NCBI GenBank assembly: GCA_024644285.1
Contig: JAHELH010000001.1
Span: 1-10,313, forward strand
Direction of reading: 5' to 3'
Source of the DNA: Paracoccaceae bacterium
GTDB taxonomy: Bacteria > Pseudomonadota > Alphaproteobacteria > Rhodobacterales > Rhodobacteraceae
Length of the DNA: 10,313 bases
Below the pieces are notes generated by a model. That model saw only the letters and a list, made by a program, of their open reading frames with translations, did not search any database and was not told the DNA's origin. This document shows positions 1 to 5,517 of this stretch, piece after piece. The position numbers and the translations under genes are program-made. Each line of letters opens with the position of its first letter. Positions within the stretch are counted from its first letter, which is position 1.

Positions 1-117
1 CGGCAGAGCCACAAGATGTCGAACGCGCAGATGGTCGACCACATCGTCGAGCAGGTCGAGAAGAAGGCGGCGGAACTGGATGCAGAGGCGCTGGCGAGCG
101 ATCAGGCGGCCGAATAG
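1..117 (+). CDS. C-terminal tail of an unidentified protein (5' partial)
   Basis: Frame 1 is open from the window edge to a TAG at 115-117 and encodes 38 residues. The tail contains SHKMSNAQMVDHIVEQVEKK followed by an Ala/Glu/Asp-rich end (DQAAE). It is strongly helical and charged, and its codon use (G/C at third positions) matches the neighbouring genes, so it is very probably the end of a real gene. I do not recognise the family from this tail and assign no function. It converges on the dsbA-like gene, with 18 bp between the two stop codons. The open frame could in principle be chance over so short a stretch, but the codon bias argues against that. Confidence 0.6.
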   Translation, partial: RQSHKMSNAQMVDHIVEQVEKKAAELDAEALASDQAAE

Positions 118-120
118 GTA

Positions 121-146
121 CGGCGCCGGGGCGGCCTATTGGCCGC
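121..146. terminator. Hairpin between convergent genes (possible terminator)
   Basis: A perfect inverted repeat GCGGCC-TATT-GGCCGC (131-146, 6-bp arms, 4-nt loop) follows an 8-bp palindrome CGGCGCCG (121-128). It lies exactly where two genes converge and covers the stop codon of the minus-strand dsbA-like gene. There is no run of T on either side, so classical Rho-independent termination is uncertain. A bidirectional terminator or an mRNA 3'-end stabiliser are both possible. Confidence 0.35.
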
Positions 147-903
147 GGATCTGGGCCACCAGGTCCTGCATGCCTTCCAGCGGCACGTAGCCGCGCAGCA
201 TCTGGTCCTCGAAGACGAAGCTGGGCGTGCCGTTTATCTTCAGGATCTGCGCCAGTTCGCGGTTCTTCGCGATGATCGTTTCGGTGATCGGGCTTTCCAT
301 CTCGAAGAGGATCGCGTCGGTGTCCAGTCCCATCTCGTCCGACATCTGGGTCAGCGCCGCCTCGGTGACATCGCTGCGCAGAGCCATGAGGTTGTCGTGG
401 ACCTTGGAATAGGCCTCGTCGCCCTCCACCGCCTTCACCGCGATGGCGAAGCGCGAGGCGAGAACAGATTGATCGCCCAGGATCGGAAACTCCTTGACCA
501 CCAGCCGGATGTTGCCGTCGCGGGCGAGCAGTTCCTTGACCTCGGGGAAGGCGCGCTTGCAGTAGCCGCAGCGGTAGTCGAGGAACTCGACCACGGTCAC
601 GTCGCCTTCGGGGTTGCCGCCGATCCAGGAATAACCGTCCTCGAAGATCGCGTCGGCATGCTCGGCGATCAGCGCGGTGTCGCCGGCCGCGGCCTCGGCG
701 GCCTGGCGCTGTTCCAGCACCCGGATCGCTTCCAGCAGAACTTCGGGGTTTTCCATCAGGTAGCTGCGGACCTCGGCACGGAAGGCGGTGCGTTCCGCCT
801 CGGACATCGACGCCACGTCGAAGGCCGCAAGCGGCGTCGCGACAAAGGCGGCGAGCGTGGCGGCGGTGCTAAGTGTGCGGAGCATTGGCATTTTCCCTTG
901 CAT
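136..903 (-). CDS. DsbA-family thiol:disulfide oxidoreductase/isomerase (ScsC-like), exported
   Basis: A periplasmic thioredoxin-fold protein of 255 residues that should oxidise or rearrange disulfides in exported proteins. A hydrophobic signal peptide ends near residue 28 (PLAAF). A helical N-terminal segment (about 30-70, with the pattern RSYLMENPEVLLEA) resembles the ScsC N-terminal oligomerisation region. The DsbA-like domain follows, with the active site CGYC at residues 112-115 after VVEFLDYR, and the cis-Pro loop NGTPSF with Pro227. The isomerase-like reading rests only on the ScsC-like N-terminus. Start choice: the ATGs at 909, 906 and 903 are tandem, with further ATGs at 891 and 885. 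AGGA lies 5 nt before the 903 ATG, while AAGGGA lies 8 nt before the 885 ATG, so either could be used. The ATG at 909 overlaps the upstream protease stop as ATGA, indicating co-transcription and probable translational coupling. Confidence 0.93.
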   Translation of the reverse strand: MQGKMPMLRTLSTAATLAAFVATPLAAFDVASMSEAERTAFRAEVRSYLMENPEVLLEAIRVLEQRQAAEAAAGDTALIAEHADAIFEDGYSWIGGNPEGDVTVVEFLDYRCGYCKRAFPEVKELLARDGNIRLVVKEFPILGDQSVLASRFAIAVKAVEGDEAYSKVHDNLMALRSDVTEAALTQMSDEMGLDTDAILFEMESPITETIIAKNRELAQILKINGTPSFVFEDQMLRGYVPLEGMQDLVAQIRGQ

Positions 904-905
904 CA

Positions 906-2243
906 TCATCCTGCGCGTTTGGCGGCGTTTAACACATCTTGCGCACGGTTCCACCCCGCAGAGCCACGGGGCAATTGATCGACGGCGCGTTTCGCGTGCA
1001 CACCGGCGGTTTCCAGCTTGCCCAACAGGGCGTAGCGCTCGGCCGTGGCCAGCGAGGCCATCCCGTTGTTGCCGCTCTTGGCGTAGGCGACGGCGAGATC
1101 GCGCAAGAGCCGCGGGTCGGTGCCGTCGCGGCTGCGCGCCTGTTCCAGCGCCGACAGCGCCCGGCGATTGCCGTCGGCGGTTTTCAGCGCCAGGAGCGCG
1201 CGGCCGTATCCCGCCAGGATCAGCGCATCGCGCGGGGCGAGGTTCACCGCCCGGCCATAGGCGTTGACGGCGGCTGCGAAATTGCCGGATTCCAGCAGGA
1301 TTTGCCCGCGAAGCTCGTGGTAGAAGGGGTCGTTTGGGCGCATCGCGACAAGGCGGTCGATCTCTGCGATGGCCTCTTTGCGTTTCGGGATCCGGTGCAG
1401 CGCGATGGCGCGGGTCAGCGTGGCGATCTCGGAGCCGTCCTTGCCGGCCTTGCGCAGCGAGCGCGCGGGATTTCCCACGAAGGCGTCGAGCTTGGCGCGG
1501 GCACGGGCGAACCAGTAATTGGCCGTCGGGTCGGGCCTGGCGTTGCTGGCATAGGCGGCGGCATAGCCCCTGACCGCACGGATGCGGTCGCGGCTGAGCG
1601 GATGGCTGCGGACATAAGGATCCTGGCGGCCCACCGACAGCAGCTCCTGGCCGCGGAAATAGTCCAGCACGTCGGCCATCGCGTTGGGGTCGATATTGCG
1701 CGCCGAGAGATACCGCAGGGCGGACTGGTCGGCGCTGGCCTCTTCGGCGCGGGTGTGGCCGAGGAACACGCGGCGGGCCGAGTTGGCCGATCCGAGCGCC
1801 ACCCCGGCGGCGGCCTCGGCATTCTGCGACAGCGCGCCGACCGCCAGCGCCATGGCCAGCCCGAACTTCGCGGCATTCGAGGCCGAGCGCAGGTTGGTCA
1901 TCCGCCGCGTGATATGGCCGTTGGCGATATGCGCGACCTCGTGGGCGATCACCGCCTGCAGTTCCTCGGCGGTCTTTGCCTTCTGGATCAGGCCGGAATG
2001 CAGCAGGATGTGGCGGGTATCCACCACGAAGGCGTTCAGCTTCCGGTCGTTGATGACGAGGACCTTGATGTTGCCGGGGCTGAGGCCCGCGGCGGTGATC
2101 AGCGGCCGCGCCAGTTCGCGCAGGGCATGCTCGATATCGGGGTCCCGCAACAGCGTCTGGGCGCGTGCCGGCAGCGCGGCGGCGACGAAGGCCAGCGTCG
2201 CGACAAGCATGCCGGCGGCAAGTCGGTGCAAGTGCCGTGCCAT
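906..2243 (-). CDS. M48-family metalloprotease with TPR repeats (BepA-like), exported
   Basis: A zinc protease of 445 residues with the architecture of E. coli BepA, which in the periplasm assists or degrades outer-membrane proteins such as LptD. Residues 1-29 form a signal peptide (cleavage likely after PARA). The M48 domain spans about 35-225: HEVAH at 101-105 gives two zinc His and the catalytic Glu102, the EEASAD segment gives the third ligand Glu168, and SHPLSRDRI at 213-221 contains His214, matching the regulatory His of the BepA family. The C-terminal half (about 300-430) is helical with TPR-like Ala/Gly/Tyr spacing (for example NFAAAVNAYGRAVNLAP). The gene is first in a two-gene operon with the dsbA-like gene and diverges from the aminotransferase. 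The start is the only ATG that leaves a complete signal peptide. Its Shine-Dalgarno is weak, with GGAG about 13 nt upstream. Role in outer-membrane quality control is inferred from the family. Confidence 0.93.
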   Translation of the reverse strand: MARHLHRLAAGMLVATLAFVAAALPARAQTLLRDPDIEHALRELARPLITAAGLSPGNIKVLVINDRKLNAFVVDTRHILLHSGLIQKAKTAEELQAVIAHEVAHIANGHITRRMTNLRSASNAAKFGLAMALAVGALSQNAEAAAGVALGSANSARRVFLGHTRAEEASADQSALRYLSARNIDPNAMADVLDYFRGQELLSVGRQDPYVRSHPLSRDRIRAVRGYAAAYASNARPDPTANYWFARARAKLDAFVGNPARSLRKAGKDGSEIATLTRAIALHRIPKRKEAIAEIDRLVAMRPNDPFYHELRGQILLESGNFAAAVNAYGRAVNLAPRDALILAGYGRALLALKTADGNRRALSALEQARSRDGTDPRLLRDLAVAYAKSGNNGMASLATAERYALLGKLETAGVHAKRAVDQLPRGSAGWNRAQDVLNAAKRAG

Positions 2244-2275
2244 TGACTGTCAAACGCTCCGGGTGCAGGTCCTGC
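2243..2275. promoter_or_regulatory. Two odd palindromes in the divergent spacer (possible operator)
   Basis: TTGAC-T-GTCAA (2243-2253) and GCAGG-T-CCTGC (2265-2275) are two perfect 11-bp inverted repeats, each with a central T. Their centres are 22 bp apart, about two helical turns. They fill most of the 56-bp space between the divergent protease and aminotransferase genes. The first begins at the edge of the protease start codon and includes a -35-like TTGACT facing the aminotransferase. Binding of a regulator is inference only. Confidence 0.25.
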
Positions 2276-2282
2276 GCGGGGC

Positions 2283-2312
2283 AACTTACGGGGGAAGCCA
2301 TGCGGAACTCAA
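2283..2312 (-). promoter_or_regulatory. Candidate promoter for the M48/dsbA operon
   Basis: Read on the minus strand, TTGAGT (2307-2312) and TAAGTT (2283-2288) are separated by 18 bp. Transcription would start near 2276 and leave a leader of about 33 nt before the protease ATG. The match to the sigma-70 consensus is moderate, and the -35 lies inside the first codons of the aminotransferase gene. It is the best candidate I found upstream of this operon. Confidence 0.3.
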
Positions 2313-3442
2313 GGCGCGGCGACGTCGATCCCTTCATTGTGATGGACGTGATGGAAGCCGCGCGCCGCGCCGAGGATGCGGGTCGCCACATCATCCACAT
2401 GGAGGTGGGCCAGCCCGGCACGCCGGCGCCCGAAGGCGCGCGCGACGCGGTGGCCCGGGCGATGGCCGAGGATGCGCTGGGATATACCGTGGCCCTGGGG
2501 CTGCCGGCGCTGCGCGCCCGCATCGCCCGGCATTACGGCGAGACCTACGGCGTGGATCTCGATCCGGGGCGCGTGGTGGTGACGTCGGGGTCGTCGGCGG
2601 GGTTCCTCTTGGCCTTCACCGCGCTCTTCGACACCGGCGACCGGGTCGGCATCGGCGCGCCGGGCTATCCCAGCTATCGCCAGATCCTGCGGGCGCTGGA
2701 TCTGCGGCCGGTGATGATCGAGGCGGCGTTCGAGAACCGCCTCCAACTGGTGCCGGGCGACCTGCCGCGCGACCTGGCCGGGCTGATGATCGCCTCGCCC
2801 GCCAATCCCACCGGCACGATGCTGGACCGCGATGCGCTGGCGGCGCTGATCGGTGCGGCGCAGGGGCAGGGGACGGCCTTCATCTCGGACGAGATCTATC
2901 ACGGCATCGAATACGACCGCCGCGCGGTCAGCGCGCTGGAGATCGACCAGGACGTCTATGTGATCAACTCGTTTTCCAAGTATTTCAGCATGACCGGCTG
3001 GCGCGTCGGCTGGATGGTGGTGCCCGAGGATCACGTGCGCATCATCGAGCGCATCGCGCAGAACATGTTCATCTGTCCGCCGCATGTCAGCCAGGTGGCC
3101 GCACTGGCGGCGATGGAGTGCGGCGACGAGTTGCAGGCCAACCTGGCGGTCTATGCCGAGAACCGGCGGCTGATGCTGGAGGGGCTGCCGGCGGCCGGGT
3201 TCACCCGCATCGCGCCGCCGGACGGGGCGTTCTATGTCTATGCCGACGTGGCGGACCTGACCGATGACAGTCTGGCCTTCGCGGCGGAGATCCTCGACGG
3301 CGCGGGCGTGGCAGTGACGCCTGGGCTGGATTTCGACGAGGGCCGCGGGGCGCGGACGCTGCGGTTTTCCTATGCCCGCTCGACCGCGGATATCGCGGAA
3401 GGTCTGCGCCGGCTGAAGGCGTTCATGGAGGCGCGCGGGTGA
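2300..3442 (+). CDS. Pyridoxal-phosphate aminotransferase, class I/II (fold type I)
   Basis: A cytoplasmic PLP enzyme of 380 residues that should move an amino group between an amino acid and a 2-oxo acid. The substrate cannot be told from the sequence. Family signatures are in order: GQPGTP at 37-42, YTVALGLPALR at 62-72, APGYPSY at 120-126, ASPANPTG with Asn169, ISDEIYHG with Asp197 (pairs with the PLP ring nitrogen), SFSKYFSMTGWRVGW with the Schiff-base Lys227, and Arg355 in LRFSYA binding the substrate carboxylate. Length fits the aspartate-aminotransferase-like Igamma group. The frame is open further upstream to 2165, but that would overlap the divergent protease. The ATG at 2300 has GGGGGAAG just before it and starts where the homologous fold begins (VDPFIVMDV). 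It is first in line before the amidase, 86 bp away. No pathway partner is visible nearby. Confidence 0.93.
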   Translation: MRNSRRGDVDPFIVMDVMEAARRAEDAGRHIIHMEVGQPGTPAPEGARDAVARAMAEDALGYTVALGLPALRARIARHYGETYGVDLDPGRVVVTSGSSAGFLLAFTALFDTGDRVGIGAPGYPSYRQILRALDLRPVMIEAAFENRLQLVPGDLPRDLAGLMIASPANPTGTMLDRDALAALIGAAQGQGTAFISDEIYHGIEYDRRAVSALEIDQDVYVINSFSKYFSMTGWRVGWMVVPEDHVRIIERIAQNMFICPPHVSQVAALAAMECGDELQANLAVYAENRRLMLEGLPAAGFTRIAPPDGAFYVYADVADLTDDSLAFAAEILDGAGVAVTPGLDFDEGRGARTLRFSYARSTADIAEGLRRLKAFMEARG

Positions 3443-3499
3443 CGTCGTGGGCCGGTCCAAGGCGGCGCATACCCGGTTCCGCCGGGGCCGGTTTCGCGC

Positions 3500-3505
3500 T
3501 ATAAG
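3500..3505 (+). promoter_or_regulatory. Candidate -10 element for the amidase gene
   Basis: TATAAG sits 23 bp before the amidase ATG in otherwise GC-rich DNA, inside a small inverted repeat GCGCT-ATA-AGCGC (3496-3508, approximately). No good -35 is visible at 16-18 bp upstream, only TTCC-type sequence within a near-perfect 9-bp direct repeat (CCGGTTCCG 3473-3481, CCGGTTTCG 3488-3496). A separate amidase promoter is plausible; read-through from the aminotransferase is the alternative. Confidence 0.3.
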
Positions 3506-3528
3506 CGCTGCAAAAGGCAAGAGGCGGG

Positions 3529-4752
3529 ATGAGCAGATTTCGCACAAAGGCGGCCTGGGCCGCGGCGCTTGCCCTGTTGGCGGGGCCGGTCTTCGCGCAG
3601 GGCCTGACGGCGCTGGCGCGGGTCGATGTACCGGCGTCGGAGTTGCGCGACGCGGGACGCGGCGTGGTGCTGGAGCTGGCGCTGTCGCAGCCGGTGCCCT
3701 ACCGGGTGTTCACGCTCGACGCGCCGCGACGCCTGGTCGTCGATTTCTCCGAGGTGGACTGGCGCGGGCTGGTGCCTGACGCGTTCGACCGGTCGGATGC
3801 CGTCACGCAGGTGGCCGTGGGCGGGTTCCGCCCGGGCTGGTCGCGGATGGTGCTGGAACTGGCGCGGCCGCTGGCCATCGAGACGGCCGAGATGGACACC
3901 GGCGCGGGCGCGCGCGTCACGGTGCGGCTGGCACCGGTCGCCGATGAGGAGTTCGCGGCGCGCGCCGGGGCGCCCGACAGCGCGCTGTTCGCGCTGCCGC
4001 GGCCCGACACCAGCCTGACGGCCCCGGCGCGGCGGCAATCCGGTGACCGCGCCGTGGTGGTGATGCTCGATCCCGGGCATGGCGGCATCGATCCGGGCGC
4101 CGAGCGGGACGGCGTGGTCGAGGCGGACCTGATGCTGGGCTTTGCCCGCGAATTGCGTGACACGCTGCTGCGGGCAGGCGGGTTCGAGGTGATGCTGACC
4201 CGCGACGACGACATCTTCGTGCCGCTGGAGATGCGGCAGTCGCTGGCGCGGGCGGCGGGCGCGGACGTGTTCATCTCGCTGCATGCCGACGCCCTGGCCG
4301 AAGGCCGCGCCAAGGGGGCCACGGTCTATACCCTGGCCGACACGGCCAGCGACCTGGCCTCGGAAAAGCTGGCCGAGCGGCATGACCGGGGCGACCTGCT
4401 GGCCGGCGTCGATCTGAGCCGGCAGGATGACGAGGTCGCGTCGGTGCTGATGGACATGGTGCGGCTGGAGACCGCGCCGCGGTCCGACCGGCTGGCCGAT
4501 GCGCTGGTGACGGCGCTGAGCGACAGTATCGGGACGCTGCACAAGCGCCCCCGGCTGGAAGCGTCGTTCTCGGTGCTGAAGGCGCCCGACATCCCCTCGG
4601 TGCTGATCGAGCTGGGTTTCATGTCGTCCGAGCAAGACCTGCAGAACCTGCTGTCCGGGGAATGGCGGGCGGCGGCGGCGGCCGGGATCCGCGATGCGTT
4701 GCGCGCCTGGGCCGCGGCCGATGCCGTGGAGGCAGGACTGCTGCGACAGTAG
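3529..4752 (+). CDS. amiC: N-acetylmuramoyl-L-alanine amidase (AmiC type: AMIN + Amidase_3)
   Basis: A periplasmic zinc amidase of 407 residues that cuts the bond between N-acetylmuramic acid and the L-Ala of the stem peptide, typically during daughter-cell separation. A signal peptide covers residues 1-23 (cleavage after VFA). An AMIN domain (about 28-133, with the pattern YRVFTLDAPRRLVVDF) should direct it to peptidoglycan or the division site. The Amidase_3 catalytic domain (about 177-392) shows DPGHGG with zinc ligand His184, Glu198 in VVEAD, His252 in ISLHAD, and the catalytic Glu361 in LIELGF. The insert between about 280 and 325 corresponds to the autoinhibitory segment of AmiA/B/C enzymes, so activation by an EnvC/NlpD-like partner is expected from the family. 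The ATG at 3529 is preceded by GAGG with 4-nt spacing and opens directly onto the signal peptide. The symbol amiC follows usual alphaproteobacterial naming; orthology to E. coli AmiC specifically is not shown. Confidence 0.94.
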   Translation: MSRFRTKAAWAAALALLAGPVFAQGLTALARVDVPASELRDAGRGVVLELALSQPVPYRVFTLDAPRRLVVDFSEVDWRGLVPDAFDRSDAVTQVAVGGFRPGWSRMVLELARPLAIETAEMDTGAGARVTVRLAPVADEEFAARAGAPDSALFALPRPDTSLTAPARRQSGDRAVVVMLDPGHGGIDPGAERDGVVEADLMLGFARELRDTLLRAGGFEVMLTRDDDIFVPLEMRQSLARAAGADVFISLHADALAEGRAKGATVYTLADTASDLASEKLAERHDRGDLLAGVDLSRQDDEVASVLMDMVRLETAPRSDRLADALVTALSDSIGTLHKRPRLEASFSVLKAPDIPSVLIELGFMSSEQDLQNLLSGEWRAAAAAGIRDALRAWAAADAVEAGLLRQ

Positions 4753-4769
4753 CGGCGGAGCTTACGCCG
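4753..4769. terminator. Short hairpin between convergent amidase and methyltransferase genes
   Basis: CGGCG (4753-4757) and CGCCG (4765-4769) flank a 7-nt loop that contains the methyltransferase stop codon, immediately after the amidase stop. The arms are only 5 bp and no T-run follows in either direction. This is a weak candidate for a shared terminator. Confidence 0.25.
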
Positions 4770-5364
4770 TGCCGGTGAACCGCGCCATCCAGATCGTGTG
4801 ACCGTGGCACTCCGGATCCTGCGGGGCATAGGCGAGTTCCGCGAAACCGTGGACGGCGAACAGCGCGCGGTATTCCCGCGCGTCGAGGCTGGCATGGTAG
4901 ACCGGCGCGTCGGCGACCCGCCCGCGCGTTTCGCCCGCCGCGGGCCCGGCGGTGAACAGCAGCACCGAGCGCGGGGCGGCATGCGCGGCGAAGGTGGCGA
5001 ACATCGCGCTTTGATCGTCCGGCGAAAGGTGGAACAGGCTGTCCCAGGCGATGATCACGTCGAATTCGCGGCCCAGCTCCAGCCCTCGCATGTCGGCGTG
5101 CACCGCCTCGGCCGTGGGCAGGTTCTCGCGAAACAGCTCGATCATCGCCTGCGCGCCGTCGACGCCCGTGACCCGGGCGCGGCGGTCGGCGAGGTAACGC
5201 GCGATCGGCACCCCGGCGCCGCAGCCCAGATCCAGGACGCGGCGGCCCACCGCATGGTCCAGCATCCGGTCGAGCCACTTGCGCTCGAACAGGGTCTTGT
5301 CGCGGCTGCGGGTGAAGTCGCGCGCGTTGCGGTCGTAGGTGGCGAGGATGTCTTCGGGTTTCAT
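4762..5364 (-). CDS. Class I SAM-dependent methyltransferase, substrate unknown
   Basis: A small cytoplasmic methyltransferase of 200 residues with a Rossmann-type SAM fold. Motif I is VLDLGCGAG at 43-51. The acidic residue at the end of strand 2 is Asp69 (VTGVDGAQAM). HADMRGLEL at 89-97 fits the adenine-binding motif III region, and FDVIIAWDSLFHLS (101-114) fits motif IV. The C-terminal DPECHGHTIWMARF is distinctive but I cannot link it to a substrate. There is no DNA-methylase NPPY/DPPY motif and no RNA-binding domain, so a small molecule or protein target is as likely as any. It stands alone on the minus strand between two plus-strand cell-wall genes, ending 9 bp from the amidase stop. The ATG at 5362-5364 has only a weak AGG 3 nt upstream, but the fold begins normally (LATYDRNARDF), so no shorter start is preferred. 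Confidence 0.88.
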   Translation of the reverse strand: MKPEDILATYDRNARDFTRSRDKTLFERKWLDRMLDHAVGRRVLDLGCGAGVPIARYLADRRARVTGVDGAQAMIELFRENLPTAEAVHADMRGLELGREFDVIIAWDSLFHLSPDDQSAMFATFAAHAAPRSVLLFTAGPAAGETRGRVADAPVYHASLDAREYRALFAVHGFAELAYAPQDPECHGHTIWMARFTGTA

Positions 5365-5425
5365 GTGCCTGCGCTACGCCCGGCGCGCGGCGGCTGCAAG
5401 CTCGCATCGAGTTGACTGGACAAAT

Positions 5426-5439
5426 GGCGCGAAAGCGCC
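5426..5439. other. Small inverted repeat in the methyltransferase/mrcA spacer
   Basis: GGCGC-GAAA-GCGCC is a perfect 5-bp stem with a GAAA loop on the plus strand. It lies in the 153-bp divergent spacer, 21 bp upstream of the mrcA -35. It is too far from any gene end to be an obvious terminator. It could be a regulator site for either divergent gene, or chance in GC-rich DNA. Confidence 0.25.
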
Positions 5440-5460
5440 GATCAGGATCGCCCGCGCCTT

Positions 5461-5489
5461 TTGACCCTGCCTTTGCAGAAGCATATAGT
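5461..5489 (+). promoter_or_regulatory. Sigma-70 type promoter of mrcA
   Basis: TTGACC (5461-5466) and TATAGT (5484-5489) are separated by exactly 17 bp, five of six consensus bases in each hexamer. This is the best promoter in the window. Transcription should start near 5496, giving a leader of about 22 nt with AAAAGG placed 7 nt before the mrcA ATG. The frame of mrcA stays open through this promoter from a TTG at 5461, but the promoter and Shine-Dalgarno positions support the ATG at 5518. Confidence 0.75.
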
Positions 5490-5517
5490 GGCGTCATCTA
5501 CTCCAAAAGGCAGACAC

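Noticed and set aside
939..2246. A 435-codon plus-strand frame opposite the M48 protease
   Set aside because: It has no recognisable domain and arginine/glycine-rich composition. The opposite strand carries a signal peptide, HEVAH and the third zinc ligand in the expected order.
2165..2299. A longer aminotransferase start overlapping the protease gene
   Set aside because: The added 45 residues are Arg-rich with no family similarity, and they lie antisense to the protease signal peptide. The ATG at 2300 has GGGGGAAG just upstream.
136..2523. A 795-codon minus-strand frame suggesting a long N-terminal extension of the DsbA-like protein
   Set aside because: The dsbA frame happens to stay open through the protease gene in another phase. 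The extension is low-complexity Arg/Ala/Pro and would place the clear signal peptide in the middle of the protein.
3473..3496. Near-perfect 9-bp direct repeat CCGGTTCCG / CCGGTTTCG before the amidase
   Set aside because: Short, imperfect and easily produced by chance in this GC-rich sequence; not enough to call an operator.
2309..3547. A 412-codon minus-strand frame opposite the aminotransferase
   Set aside because: It is a shadow frame; the plus-strand protein has the complete PLP-enzyme signature.
5461..5517. A possible TTG start for mrcA that would add 19 residues
   Set aside because: The TTG is the -35 hexamer of the promoter. The ATG at 5518 has a well-placed Shine-Dalgarno and opens onto the membrane segment.
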